In this document: one piece after another, positions 7,849 through 17,224 of the stretch
Layout of the letters: each line of letters starts with the position of its first letter
Position numbering within the stretch: the stretch's first letter is position 1
Assembly (NCBI GenBank): GCA_021845645.1
Contig: JAJZVM010000015.1
Span: forward strand, 1-64,000
Source: Bacillota bacterium
GTDB lineage: Bacteria; Bacillota_E; JAJZYS01; JAJYTV01
DNA length: 64,000 nt
Direction of reading: 5' to 3'
Program-made: the position numbers and the translations under genes
Notes under the pieces: model-generated
Database searches by the model: none
What the model saw: the letters and a program-made list of their open reading frames with translations, nothing else
Told to the model about the DNA's origin: nothing

Positions 7849-8832
7849 ATGCCGGTGGCGGACTTGGTGGAGCTCGGGAATGAAAGGCGCCTGGATCTCT
7901 ATCGCATGATGGTCACCATCCGCAAGTTTGAGGACCAAGTGAACCAGCTGTATCTGAGCGGTAAGATGCCCGGCCTAGCGCACCTGTACAACGGCGAGGA
8001 GGCCATCGCGGTCGGTGTGTGCGCTGCGCTGAACGAGACCGACTACATCACAAGCACCCACCGGGGACACGGTCACGCCCTGGCGAAGGGGGGGCAGATC
8101 GACCTGATGTTCGCGGAACTTCTCGGCAAGGCCGCCGGCTACTGCGCCGGGAAGGGGGGCTCGATGCACATCGCGGACCAGGAGCGGGGCAACCTCGGTG
8201 CCAACGCCATCGTCGGGGGCAGCGCCGGCATCGCGACGGGTGCTGCCCTCTCGGCCAAGATGCGGGGCTCGGGCCAGGTCGTCGTCTGCTTCTTCGGGGA
8301 AGGCGCAATGAACCAGGGCCTTATGTACGAGAGCATGAACATGGCATCGATCTGGAAGCTGCCGATCGTCTTCGTCTGCGAAAACAACCTCTACAACGAG
8401 TACACGGCGTATCAGGAGGTGACTGCCGGCAGTCTGGCGGCCCGCGCTGAGGCCCTGGCGATTCCCGTGCAGGAGGCAGACGGGCAGGATCTGGCCCAGG
8501 TCTTCGCCTCCGCCAGCGGGGCGATCGCACGAGTACGCGGTGGCGAAGGGCCTGCGTTCCTCCTGTACGGCACGTACCGCTACTCCGGCCACCACGTGGG
8601 CGACATCAACCGCAGCTATTACCGTTCGCGCGAGGAGGAGCAGGAGTGGCGCGAGATGCGCGACCCGATCGCGATCGAAGCGGAGCGGCTGCTCGTGCAG
8701 GGCATCGTCGGCCGGGAGCAGTTGGATGATGTCGCGGCCGCGGTCGAGGCGAAGGTGCAGGCAGGCGTGGCGTTCGCCCTGGAGGCCCCCTATCCGGCGC
8801 TGAGCGAGGTGGAGCGTCATGTCTATGCATGA
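7849..8832 (+). CDS. 2-oxoacid/acetoin dehydrogenase E1, alpha subunit
   Basis: This is a thiamine-diphosphate-dependent E1 alpha subunit of about 327 residues. The ThDP motif begins at FFGEGAMNQG (about residue 148) and ends at CENN, and the STHRGHGHALAKGG segment is typical. With the beta subunit it would decarboxylate a 2-oxoacid or cleave acetoin and pass the acyl group to E2 lipoate. The GEG form (rather than GDG) of the motif is slightly unusual. ATG 7849 is the best start; an upstream GTG at 7810 is less likely. It overlaps the beta gene by 14 nt. The AcoA-like versus pyruvate-type assignment is not settled. Confidence 0.85.
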   Translation: MPVADLVELGNERRLDLYRMMVTIRKFEDQVNQLYLSGKMPGLAHLYNGEEAIAVGVCAALNETDYITSTHRGHGHALAKGGQIDLMFAELLGKAAGYCAGKGGSMHIADQERGNLGANAIVGGSAGIATGAALSAKMRGSGQVVVCFFGEGAMNQGLMYESMNMASIWKLPIVFVCENNLYNEYTAYQEVTAGSLAARAEALAIPVQEADGQDLAQVFASASGAIARVRGGEGPAFLLYGTYRYSGHHVGDINRSYYRSREEEQEWREMRDPIAIEAERLLVQGIVGREQLDDVAAAVEAKVQAGVAFALEAPYPALSEVERHVYA

Positions 8833-9829
8833 GCGGGTGGTCGAGACCGGTGCGGAGCGCGTCATCACGATGGGGGAAGCGGTTCGCGAGGCGATTGCGG
8901 AGGAGATGCGCCGAGACCCAAGCGTCTTTGTCATCGGTGAGGACATCGCGGAGGCGGGCACCCCATTCAAGGTTTTGAGCGGACTTGTGCAGGAGTTCGG
9001 CACCGGCCGCGTGATCGACTCACCCATTTCGGAGCAGGGCATCACGGGCATCGGGGTCGGGGCAGCCATGACGGGCATGCGGCCGATCGTCGACATCATG
9101 TTCGGAGACTTTCTCCCGCTCGCCTCGGACCAGATCATCAATCAGGCGGCCAAGGTGCACTACATGTCGGGCGGCAAGCTCAAGGTGCCGATGGTCATCC
9201 GTACGAACCTCGGCGCCACGCGCCGCTCGGCGGCCCAGCACAGTCAGAGCCTGCACGCCATCTTCAGCCACATCCCTGGGCTGAAGGTCGCGGTGCCCGC
9301 CACGCCGTACGACGCCAAGGGCCTCATGAAGGCGGCCATCCGCGACGACAACCCCGTGCTCTTCTTCGAGGACAAGATGATGTACACCATGCGCGGGCCG
9401 GTGCCCGAGGGCGACTACGTGCTGCCCTTCGGCGAGGCTGGGGTGCTCCGCGAGGGAGCAGACGTCACCCTGATCGCGACGAGCAGCATGGTCTATGTGG
9501 CGCTCGAGGCGGCCGAGCTTCTGCAGGCCGAAGGCTTCGGTGCGGAGGTCATCGACGTGCGTACGACGTCGCCGCTCGACGTGGAGACGCTCGTGCAGTC
9601 TGCGATCAAGACCGGGCGGGTGATCGTCATCGACGAGGGATACGAGCGCTACGGAGCCACGGCCGAGATCGCCTCGGTGGTGGGAGAGGGCGCCTTTTAC
9701 CACCTGGACAAGCCGGTGCAGCGCATGGGCGCCCTGAACGTACCGGTTCCGTTCTCGCCGCCCCTTGAGGACCTGACGGTGCCCACGGCGGCGCAGGTGG
9801 CTGAACGGGCGCTCGTCCTCTGCCGCTAG
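8819..9829 (+). CDS. 2-oxoacid/acetoin dehydrogenase E1, beta subunit
   Basis: This 336-residue E1 beta subunit has the pyrimidine-binding domain with VFVIGEDIAEAGTPFKV and SPISEQGITGIGVGAAM. The C-terminal transketolase-like domain contains VIDVRTTSPLD and IVIDEGYERYG. It pairs with the preceding alpha subunit and is translationally overlapped with it. The full complex is completed by E2 (14641) and E3 (25391) further along the same strand. Confidence 0.9.
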   Translation: MSMHERVVETGAERVITMGEAVREAIAEEMRRDPSVFVIGEDIAEAGTPFKVLSGLVQEFGTGRVIDSPISEQGITGIGVGAAMTGMRPIVDIMFGDFLPLASDQIINQAAKVHYMSGGKLKVPMVIRTNLGATRRSAAQHSQSLHAIFSHIPGLKVAVPATPYDAKGLMKAAIRDDNPVLFFEDKMMYTMRGPVPEGDYVLPFGEAGVLREGADVTLIATSSMVYVALEAAELLQAEGFGAEVIDVRTTSPLDVETLVQSAIKTGRVIVIDEGYERYGATAEIASVVGEGAFYHLDKPVQRMGALNVPVPFSPPLEDLTVPTAAQVAERALVLCR

Positions 9830-9897
9830 GCGGGCGGACTGCCGTGGCCCGGGCGTCGAGGCCTGGGTGAAGATCCCCAGAAAGGGAGGTTCAAGGC

Positions 9898-11193
9898 GTG
9901 AACATGCGGACATTCGGCACCATGGGCGTCGACTGGGAGGATCGCGTCGACTTCGATCGTCTGCGCCGGGAGCGGCTCGCCAGGATCAAGAGGTCGCTCG
10001 CGGCGTCGGACCTTGGTGCCGTGCTGCTCTTCGACATGGTCAACATCCGTTACGTGACGGCGACCCACATCGGCACCTGGGCGCTCGACAAGCTCGTGCG
10101 GTTCGCCCTGTTGCCACGGGACGACGAGCCGATCATCTGGGACATGGGCTCGGCGGCTAAGCACCACCAGCTCTACTGCTCCTGGATCGCCGACCGCTCG
10201 CGTCCGGGCATCTCCACGTTCCACGGAGCGATCGCGCCCGAAGCTGGCCGCCCCGAGGATGTCGCCGGCAAGGTCAAGGCGGAGTTGCAGGCGCGGGGCC
10301 TCGCCGATGCGCCGATCGGCGTCGACGTCGTCGAGCTGCCGGTCCTCTTCGCCCTCAAGGCCGCCGGGCTCCACGTCGTTGACGCGCAACAGCTGATGCT
10401 GGAGACCCGCCGCATCAAGACGCAGGACGAGCTCGTGCTGCTCAACGAGGCGGCGGCGATGGTCGACGCGGCGTACGAGGACCTCTACAAGGTCCTCAGG
10501 CCAGGCGTGCAGGAGAACGAGTGCGTTGGGCTCGTGAGCCAGAGTCTCTACGATCTCGGCTCCGAGTTCGTCGAGGGCGTCAACGCTATCTCCGGGGACC
10601 GTGCGAGCCCTCATCCGCACGTCTACAGCGACCGCCTGATCCGGCCCGGCGACGTGTCCTATTTCGACATCATTCATAGCTTCAACGGCTATAAGACCTG
10701 CTACTATCGTACCTTCGCCGTGGGCAGCGCATCGCCTGCGCTGGTCGATGCGTACAAGCGCGCCCGCGACATCCTGGACTGCGCCATCCACATGGTGAAG
10801 CCCGGGGTGACGACGGCCGACATCGTCAGGCACTGCTTCCCGCCGGCCGAGGCCTTCGGCTTCCCCGACGAGGAGGCGGCGTTCGCCCTGCAGTTCGGTC
10901 ACGGCATCGGGCTCTCGCACTGGGAGAAGCCGGTTTTCAGCCGCCTCACCTCGTTCAAGCACCCTGAGGTCCTGGAGGCCGGAATGGTCTTGGCCCTGGA
11001 GACCTTCTGGCCGACACCGGATGGCCGCGCAGCGGCACGCATCGAGGAGGAGATCGTGGTCACGGAGGACGGCTGCGAGGTGATCTCGCGCTTCCCGGCG
11101 GAGAAGCTGGTCGTGGCCGGACGGCAGTATTTCACCGCGACAGGTCCCCTGCCGGGCACCCGCGAGCCGGAGTCGCACCTCAACAGCCGCTAG
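9898..11193 (+). CDS. M24 (pita-bread fold) enzyme, copy 1
   Basis: This 431-residue protein belongs to the creatinase/aminopeptidase P (M24) superfamily. The N-terminal creatinase-like domain carries GAVLLFDMVNIRYVTATH, similar to DddP-like members. The C-terminal domain keeps Asp257, the GHGIGLSH His, ALETFW Glu and RIEEE Glu. The second metal-ligand Asp, expected three residues before RTF, is Cys268. Members of this fold hydrolyse Xaa-Pro peptides, creatine or ectoine, or cleave DMSP. The Cys suggests altered metal binding or metal-free chemistry. GTG 9898 is preceded by GGGAGG. A close paralogue follows directly. Confidence 0.8.
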   Translation: MNMRTFGTMGVDWEDRVDFDRLRRERLARIKRSLAASDLGAVLLFDMVNIRYVTATHIGTWALDKLVRFALLPRDDEPIIWDMGSAAKHHQLYCSWIADRSRPGISTFHGAIAPEAGRPEDVAGKVKAELQARGLADAPIGVDVVELPVLFALKAAGLHVVDAQQLMLETRRIKTQDELVLLNEAAAMVDAAYEDLYKVLRPGVQENECVGLVSQSLYDLGSEFVEGVNAISGDRASPHPHVYSDRLIRPGDVSYFDIIHSFNGYKTCYYRTFAVGSASPALVDAYKRARDILDCAIHMVKPGVTTADIVRHCFPPAEAFGFPDEEAAFALQFGHGIGLSHWEKPVFSRLTSFKHPEVLEAGMVLALETFWPTPDGRAAARIEEEIVVTEDGCEVISRFPAEKLVVAGRQYFTATGPLPGTREPESHLNSR

Positions 11194-11275
11194 TGGCGCG
11201 CGGACCCGACTGAAGTGAAGGTGCGCGAGGTACCGCAGGCAAGGGACCTCGCGACCGGGTGAGGGGGCTAACGGG

Positions 11276-12589
11276 GTGAGTGTGAAGACGTTCGGTACGA
11301 TGGGGGTCGACTGGGAGGATCGGGTCGACTACGCCCGGCTGCGCCAGGAGCGGCTGGGACGCATCAAGGCATCCCTCGCCGCGTCGGAGCTCGGTGCGCT
11401 GCTGCTCTTCGACATGGCAAACATCCGCTACGTCGCTGCGGCGCACATCGGCACCTGGGCGATGGACAAGTACAGTCGCTTCACTCTCCTGCCGCGCGGG
11501 GACGACCCCATCGTGTGGGACCTCGGCTCGGCGGCGAAGCATCACGAGCTCTACTGCTCGTGGCTCAAGGGGCGATCGCACTCCGGCATCACGACGTTCC
11601 ATGGTGCGATTGCGCCCGAAGCGGGTCGCCCGCAGGACGTCGCCCGCAAGATCAAGGCCGAACTCGAGGCGCGCGGACTCGCGGATGCCCCGGTCGGGGT
11701 GGACGTAGGGGAGATCCCGATCGTGCTCGCGCTTGAGGCCGAGGGGCTGCACGTCGTGGACGGGCACGAGCTCATGCTGCAGACGCGTCGCATCAAGACT
11801 GCGGATGAGCTCGTGCTGCTCAACACCTCGGCGGCGATGGTCGACGCGGCGTATGAGGAGCTCTACCGGGCCCTTCGGCCGGGCATCCAGGAGAACGAGT
11901 GCGTCGGTCTGGTGAGCCGCTACCTCTACGACCGCGGCTCAGAGTTTGTCGAGGCTGTAAACGCGATCACGGGCGACCGCTCGAACCCGCATCCGCACGT
12001 CCACAGCGACCGGCTGATCCGGCCCGGCGAGGCGGCCTACTTCGACATCATCCACAGCTTCAACGGCTACCGCACCTGCTACTACCGTACCTTCGCCGTC
12101 GGCAGCGCGTCGCCCGGCTTCCTCGACGCCTACAAGCGTACCCGCGACATCCTCGACTGCGCCATCAGCATGGTGAAGCCCGGCGTCACGACCGCCGAGA
12201 TCGTCGGCCACTGCTACCCGAAGGCCGAGGAGTTCGGCTACCCGGACGAGGAGGCGGCTTTCGGCCTGCAATTCGGTCACGGCATCGGGCTCTCGCACTG
12301 GGAGAAGCCCGTGTTCAGCCGCCTGACGTCGTTCGCCAAGCCTGAGGTCCTCGAGCCCGGCATGGCAATCGCCCTCGAGACATTCTGGCCGTCTTCCGAC
12401 GGCCGCTCGGCAGCGCGCATCGAGGAGGAACTCATCGTCACCGCGGACGGTTGCGAGGTCATCTCGCGCTTCCCGGCGGAGACGCTGCTCGTCGCCGGCC
12501 GGCAGTACTTCAGCGCGGCGGGCCCGCTGCCTCAGACGCGCGATGCCCAGTCCCACCGCAACAACCGCTCGGAGAGCCTGCTCGACTAG
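11276..12589 (+). CDS. M24 (pita-bread fold) enzyme, copy 2
   Basis: This 437-residue protein is a close paralogue of the preceding gene along its whole length. The same Asp-to-Cys change falls at the same residue number (Cys268). The shared His and two Glu ligands are intact. Both copies remain open, so both are likely functional, perhaps as a heteromer or with different substrates. The tail extends a few residues further (SESLLD). It starts at GTG 11276 and reads in the same direction as the dehydrogenase and transketolase genes. It is not a simple housekeeping aminopeptidase P. Confidence 0.8.
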   Translation: MSVKTFGTMGVDWEDRVDYARLRQERLGRIKASLAASELGALLLFDMANIRYVAAAHIGTWAMDKYSRFTLLPRGDDPIVWDLGSAAKHHELYCSWLKGRSHSGITTFHGAIAPEAGRPQDVARKIKAELEARGLADAPVGVDVGEIPIVLALEAEGLHVVDGHELMLQTRRIKTADELVLLNTSAAMVDAAYEELYRALRPGIQENECVGLVSRYLYDRGSEFVEAVNAITGDRSNPHPHVHSDRLIRPGEAAYFDIIHSFNGYRTCYYRTFAVGSASPGFLDAYKRTRDILDCAISMVKPGVTTAEIVGHCYPKAEEFGYPDEEAAFGLQFGHGIGLSHWEKPVFSRLTSFAKPEVLEPGMAIALETFWPSSDGRSAARIEEELIVTADGCEVISRFPAETLLVAGRQYFSAAGPLPQTRDAQSHRNNRSESLLD

Positions 12590-12651
12590 ACAGGCTCCGA
12601 ACGAGGTCATGACCCGCTTGAGAGGACGAGGTTGAAGGGGTCGGATACCTG

Positions 12652-13599
12652 ATGACCATCGAGGATGCAGGGGGAGCGTGGGTAGCCGATACCCAGCGCG
12701 CGGCACAGGGGATCAGGCGAAGAGTGCTCGAGTACACACTGAAGACCAACGAAGGCTATCTGAGCCAGGCGTTCTCCTCTGCGGACATCCTGGCGACGCT
12801 CTACACGCGCGTCATGCGGCTCGGGCCGAGCGCGGCCCCGCCTCTGCCGCCGCGCTTTCCAGGCGTGCCGCACGCAGGCAACGACGTCTACGTCACCGGG
12901 GCCGCCTACAACGGACCCCATGCGCCACACCTTGACCGTTTCTACCTCTCGGCCGCGCACTACGCACTGGCGCTCTACGCCCTGCTGGTCGAGACGGGGC
13001 GCATGGCGCCCGAAGCCCTCTACGAGTTCAACCAGGACGGCTCGACCGTGGAGATGATCGGCGCCGAGCACTCGCCGGGCATGGAGATCGAGACCGGGTC
13101 CCTGGCGCAGGGCCTGAGCCAGGTGGCGGGCATTGCGCTTGGCCGCCAGCTGCACGGCGAGAGCGGACGATCGTTCGTCTTCATGTCAGACGGTGAGTTC
13201 CAGGAAGGCCAGACATGGGAGACGTTCGCGGTCTTGAGCCACCACCGCATCGGAACGGTTGCGGTCTACGTCGACGTGAACCGCCAGCAGGTGGACGGCC
13301 GCATCGCCGACATCCTCGACACGGGGGATCTTGCCGGCAAGCTGCGGCTGTTCGGGGCGGAAGTGCACGAGGTGGACGGGCACGACGTCGTCGCCCTCGA
13401 GCGCCCCGCGGCGCAGTGGAGCATGCAGCGCCCGCTCGTCGTGCTCGCGCACACGAATCCGTGGCAGGGGCTCGACATCCTGCGCGAGCGCGAACCGAAG
13501 CTCCACTATGTGCGCTTCAAGAGCGACGAGGAGCGGCGCAGGTACCAGGAGGCTCTCGAGGCCCTCGCCGAGAGGAGGCAGCCGGCATGGAAGTCCTGA
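12652..13599 (+). CDS. Split transketolase, N-terminal subunit
   Basis: This 315-residue protein is the ThDP-binding half of a two-subunit transketolase. It has YLSQAFSSADILATLY near the N-terminus and the ThDP motif from SDGEFQEGQTWE to VDVN (about 178-208). Two-carbon ketol transfer needs the partner encoded next. Its end overlaps the partner by 13 nt. Split transketolases often occur in sugar or sulfosugar catabolic clusters. No sugar kinase or isomerase gene lies in this locus, so the donor is unclear. Confidence 0.85.
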   Translation: MTIEDAGGAWVADTQRAAQGIRRRVLEYTLKTNEGYLSQAFSSADILATLYTRVMRLGPSAAPPLPPRFPGVPHAGNDVYVTGAAYNGPHAPHLDRFYLSAAHYALALYALLVETGRMAPEALYEFNQDGSTVEMIGAEHSPGMEIETGSLAQGLSQVAGIALGRQLHGESGRSFVFMSDGEFQEGQTWETFAVLSHHRIGTVAVYVDVNRQQVDGRIADILDTGDLAGKLRLFGAEVHEVDGHDVVALERPAAQWSMQRPLVVLAHTNPWQGLDILREREPKLHYVRFKSDEERRRYQEALEALAERRQPAWKS

Positions 13600-14591
13600 G
13601 GCAGGTGCATGCGGCGAACCTTGCTGCCTGGGCGAAGGACAAGCCCGAGGTGCTGGTGCTTTCCGCCGATCTTACGGGTTCAACGGAGGCCGACCTCTTC
13701 CAGGCTGCCTACCCGGATCGCTTCTTCAACCTCGGCATGACCGAGCAGAACATGATGAGCCTAGCCGGGGGTCTGGCGCGTGAGGGATTTCGCCCGTTCG
13801 TACATACGTTCGCAGTCTTCATCTACCGACGCGCCCTGGACCAGCTCGCCATGTCCGTCGCCTACCCGAACCTGCCCGTACGCCTGTTCGGTTTCCTGCC
13901 GGGCATCGTGACGCCGGGCGGCGCGACGCACCAGGCGATCGACGACATCGCGGTCATGCGCGCCCTGCCGAACATGACGGTGCTGGAATGCGGCGACGCG
14001 ACGGATGTCCAGTCGGTGCTGGACGTGGCGGACTCCGTGGCAGGCCCGGTTTACGTGCGGCTGGTGCGTGGGGCGATCCCGCGACTCTTCCCCGCAGACG
14101 AGCCCATGCGCCTGGGACACGCGCGGCAGATCTCCAAGGGGGACGATGTCCTGCTGCTCACGAGCGGCATCGCCACGGAGGAGGCGCTGCGGGCCACAGC
14201 TGTCCTGCGGGAGGCGGGGGTGGCCGTCGAGCATCTCCACATCTCGACGCTGAAGCCCTTCGACGATGAGGCGGTCGCGGAGGCGCTCTCGCGCGTGCGC
14301 CACGGAGTCATCACGATGGAGAACCACACGGTGATCGGCGGGCTCGGCGGCGCGGTCGCCGAGATGATGGCGGGGCTGGGGATCGGCCGCCCTCTCGTGC
14401 GCCTGGGCCTGCAGGACCGGTTCGCGCACGGAGGCAGCAAGCCGTACCTCATGCGCGAGTACGGGTTTGACGCGCTGGCTCTCGTCGAAGCGATGCAGCG
14501 CCTCGTCGGGCGGTCGCTCGGCATCGGATCCCGGGACCTCCTGGCAGCGCAGGGCGACGGCGACCGGCACGCCAAGGCCGAGGGGCTCTAG
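13587..14591 (+). CDS. Split transketolase, C-terminal subunit
   Basis: This 334-residue protein carries the pyrimidine-binding and C-terminal transketolase domains. It has FFNLGMTEQNMMSLAGGLA with the catalytic Glu, then GGATHQAIDDIAVMRALPN, then HLHISTLKPFD. ATG 13587 has AGAGGAGG upstream and overlaps the N-subunit gene. It completes the enzyme encoded at 12652. The last 25 residues are unconserved-looking. Confidence 0.85.
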   Translation: MEVLRQVHAANLAAWAKDKPEVLVLSADLTGSTEADLFQAAYPDRFFNLGMTEQNMMSLAGGLAREGFRPFVHTFAVFIYRRALDQLAMSVAYPNLPVRLFGFLPGIVTPGGATHQAIDDIAVMRALPNMTVLECGDATDVQSVLDVADSVAGPVYVRLVRGAIPRLFPADEPMRLGHARQISKGDDVLLLTSGIATEEALRATAVLREAGVAVEHLHISTLKPFDDEAVAEALSRVRHGVITMENHTVIGGLGGAVAEMMAGLGIGRPLVRLGLQDRFAHGGSKPYLMREYGFDALALVEAMQRLVGRSLGIGSRDLLAAQGDGDRHAKAEGL

Positions 14592-14640
14592 GCGCAACCG
14601 GCGCATGCGCCCAGCCGGGGGCATGAAGGGAGAAGGCAAC

Positions 14641-15837
14641 TTGGCAACGGAGGTCATCATGCCGGCGCTCGGCATGGCCCAGGAAAGCGGCCGTATCGTG
14701 CGCTGGCTCAAGGACAGCGGCGACAGCGTCCGACAAGGCGAGCCGCTGCTACAGATCGAGACGGACAAGAGCGTCGTGGAGCTGGAGGCACCCGCCGACG
14801 GGCTCTTGCGCATCGTCCTGGACGCGACCGACGAGGCAGTGCCGATCGGCGACATCATCGGCTGGATCGGCGCGCAGGCGGAAGAGGCTCCGCAGGCCGC
14901 CCATGGAGCACGCGGCGACGGAGTTCCGGCCTCGCCTGGACTCGAGTCGCCGGAGAACTTGGGCGCCGAGCCGATGCCCCCTGCCGAGGAGCTCAGAGCG
15001 CCTGCACCGGGGCGGCCGGATCGCGTTCCGATGTCGCCCAAGGCCCGGCGGCTCGCTCGTGAGAACGGGGTCGACATCGCCGCACTGGCTGCCGGAGATG
15101 GCCCGCTTCATGCCCAGGACGTCGCGCGGGTCGCCTCGACAGCAACGGCGCCCGCCTCCGATGTCGGGCACCTGCAGCGGTGGAACGGCATCGGAGAGGC
15201 GATGGCGACCCGGACGGCCATGTCGTGGCGCCAGGCGCCGCACTTCTACCTGATGCGCGATATCGACGCGACGGCGCTTGGCGCATGGCTTGCCGCCGTA
15301 CGGCGAGACCTGCCGGACGCGACACTCACGGATCTGCTGATCCGCGTCACCGCACACGCCCTGCGCCGCTATCCGGGTCTCAATGCGAGCCCGGCCGACG
15401 GCGGCAGCTTCGTGCACGAGGCAGTCAACATCGGCATCGCGGTGGCGACCGAGAGAGGCCTCGTGGTGCCAGTCGTCCATGAAGCAGACAAGCTCGGCTT
15501 GCCTGCCATCGTCCTGGAGCGGCTAGCCGTCCTCTCGCGTGCCCGCGAGGGACGTCCCACGCCCAGCGACCTGCGCGGAGGCACCTTCACCATCAGCAAC
15601 CTCGGCATGTACGGGATCGACCAGTTCCTGCCGGTGCTGAACCTGGACGAGGCGCTGCTTCTCGCGGTCGGCAGAATGCACGAGAAGGTGGTGGTGGATC
15701 GAGGTAAGATCGTGGCTCGACCGACGATGGCGCTGACGCTGGCCTGCGACCATCGTGTGGTTGACGGTGCATCTGCCGCGGAGTTCCTTCGCGAAGTCGT
15801 GACGATCCTGGAGCAGCCGGTGACGCTAATCGGATAG
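14641..15837 (+). CDS. Dihydrolipoamide acyltransferase (E2)
   Basis: This 398-residue E2 has one lipoyl domain (1-80) with the modified Lys43 in ETDKSVVE. A linker and an E3/E1-binding domain near 140-175 (VPMSPKARRLARENGVDI) follow, then the catalytic domain ending with DHRVVDGA. It moves acyl groups from E1 to CoA. TTG 14641 is preferred over ATG 14623: GGGAGAAGG is well placed, the product starts with the family-typical MATEVIMPALGM, and the lipoyl Lys then falls at 43. It is separated from the E1 genes by the M24 and transketolase genes. Confidence 0.9.
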   Translation: MATEVIMPALGMAQESGRIVRWLKDSGDSVRQGEPLLQIETDKSVVELEAPADGLLRIVLDATDEAVPIGDIIGWIGAQAEEAPQAAHGARGDGVPASPGLESPENLGAEPMPPAEELRAPAPGRPDRVPMSPKARRLARENGVDIAALAAGDGPLHAQDVARVASTATAPASDVGHLQRWNGIGEAMATRTAMSWRQAPHFYLMRDIDATALGAWLAAVRRDLPDATLTDLLIRVTAHALRRYPGLNASPADGGSFVHEAVNIGIAVATERGLVVPVVHEADKLGLPAIVLERLAVLSRAREGRPTPSDLRGGTFTISNLGMYGIDQFLPVLNLDEALLLAVGRMHEKVVVDRGKIVARPTMALTLACDHRVVDGASAAEFLREVVTILEQPVTLIG

Positions 15838-15855
15838 CGGTCCAGAAGGAAGGTT

Positions 15856-17082
15856 TTGGCTATTATTAGAAAATGGCTCGGAGCACTGGCTACGGTAGTC
15901 GCTACGTTCAGCATGGTCTTCTTCGCAGGTTCGTCCAGCGTAGCGGCAGCCCCGTCGGGAGCACCCATCGTCATCGGCGGAACGCTGAGCCTGACCGGTC
16001 CGTTCGCTGAATCTGGTCAGCAGTACTACCTGGTCGACAAATACTGGGTGAACCAGATCAACAAGGACGGAGGGCTGCTCGGCCGACCCGTCAAGCTGAT
16101 CATCTACGACGACCAGAGCGACCCGACGACCTGCACGGCACTCTACCAGAAACTGATCAATACCGACCACGTCAACTTCCTGCTTGCGCCGTACAGTACC
16201 TACCTCGGTGCGCCGGTGCTGCCGATCGCCCTCTCGAACCACATGATGCTCTGGAACTACGGCTTCGTCGGTGAGAGCCTGTTCGACCAGGCCAAGGGCA
16301 TGATGATCACCACGTACAACTACCAGGACAACCAGTACAGTTACGGGTTGTTCCAGGTGCTCAACAGTCTGCCGAAGAGCGAGCGGCCCACCAAGCTGGC
16401 CGTGCTGACCGACCAGAACCCGTTCACGCTCGCGGTGCTGAGTGGTGTGCCCGGCGACTACGGCAGCTTCGTCCAGTACGCCAAGCACTACGGCTATCAG
16501 ATCGTGATGAACCAGCAGTACCCTGCGACCACCACGAACTTCACCTCGTTGGTGCAGCAAGCCAAGCTCGCCGGTGCCGACGGCCTGGTGGCGCTCTCGC
16601 TGCCGACGGACGCTCTCGACATTGCGCGCACGGTCGGCCAGCTGGGCTACAAGCCCAAGGTCGAGTTCTTTGGCGGATCCCAGGTGACCACCCTCCCGAA
16701 CTGGAGCAGCCTTGGCGCGGCCGCCGACGGCACCCTGAGCACGACGGTGGCCATGCCGAACGAGCACTTCAACGGTCTCTCGACCATCACGGCGCTCTTC
16801 CAGAAGAACGGGGTCAACGTCCTGCCGAGCTATGCCGCCAGCGCTTATGCGCTGTTCCAGATTCTGCAGACGGCCGTGACGGCGACCCACTCCCTGAACC
16901 AGGTGACGGTCGACAAGTATGTCCTCAGCCACCAGTTCAACACGGCCATCGGCAAGATCCGCTACAAGAAGAATGGCACGCTGCCGTTCAACAGTCTGGT
17001 GGTCCAGTACGTCAACGGCAAGAACGTCGTCGCGTGGCCCGCCAAGTACGCTACCGGCAAGTTCGTTACGCCGCTGCCCTGA
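15856..17082 (+). CDS. Liv-type ABC transporter substrate-binding protein
   Basis: This 408-residue type I periplasmic-binding protein starts at TTG 15856 behind AGAAGGAAGG. A signal peptide (about 1-31) ends before APSGAPIVIGG. IVIGGTLSLTGPFAESG and LIIYDDQSD are typical of the branched-chain amino-acid/amide (HAAT) family. Without a lipobox Cys it may be anchored or secreted in some other way. It feeds the two ATPases and two permeases that follow. The family binds amino acids, amides, urea and other small polar compounds, so the ligand is open. A terminator follows the gene. Confidence 0.88.
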   Translation: MAIIRKWLGALATVVATFSMVFFAGSSSVAAAPSGAPIVIGGTLSLTGPFAESGQQYYLVDKYWVNQINKDGGLLGRPVKLIIYDDQSDPTTCTALYQKLINTDHVNFLLAPYSTYLGAPVLPIALSNHMMLWNYGFVGESLFDQAKGMMITTYNYQDNQYSYGLFQVLNSLPKSERPTKLAVLTDQNPFTLAVLSGVPGDYGSFVQYAKHYGYQIVMNQQYPATTTNFTSLVQQAKLAGADGLVALSLPTDALDIARTVGQLGYKPKVEFFGGSQVTTLPNWSSLGAAADGTLSTTVAMPNEHFNGLSTITALFQKNGVNVLPSYAASAYALFQILQTAVTATHSLNQVTVDKYVLSHQFNTAIGKIRYKKNGTLPFNSLVVQYVNGKNVVAWPAKYATGKFVTPLP

Positions 17083-17088
17083 CGGGAG

Positions 17089-17130
17089 GGCCAGGGGCGC
17101 TCGGAGGCGAGCGTCCCTGGCCGGTTTTCT
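17089..17130 (+). terminator. Terminator inside the transporter operon
   Basis: A 14-bp stem with one wobble (17089-17102 with 17109-17122) is followed by TTTTCT. It lies directly after the binding-protein gene and before the ATPase genes. It probably lets the binding protein be made in excess of the membrane parts. Confidence 0.8.
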
Positions 17131-17224
17131 CAGGGTGAGCCGGGGTGCGCATTGGGCGGCGTCCATCACTCGGTCGACCGTTCGAGGTAGCGGGTTTGTG
17201 CGTGCAGCACCGCTGTCGCTAGCC

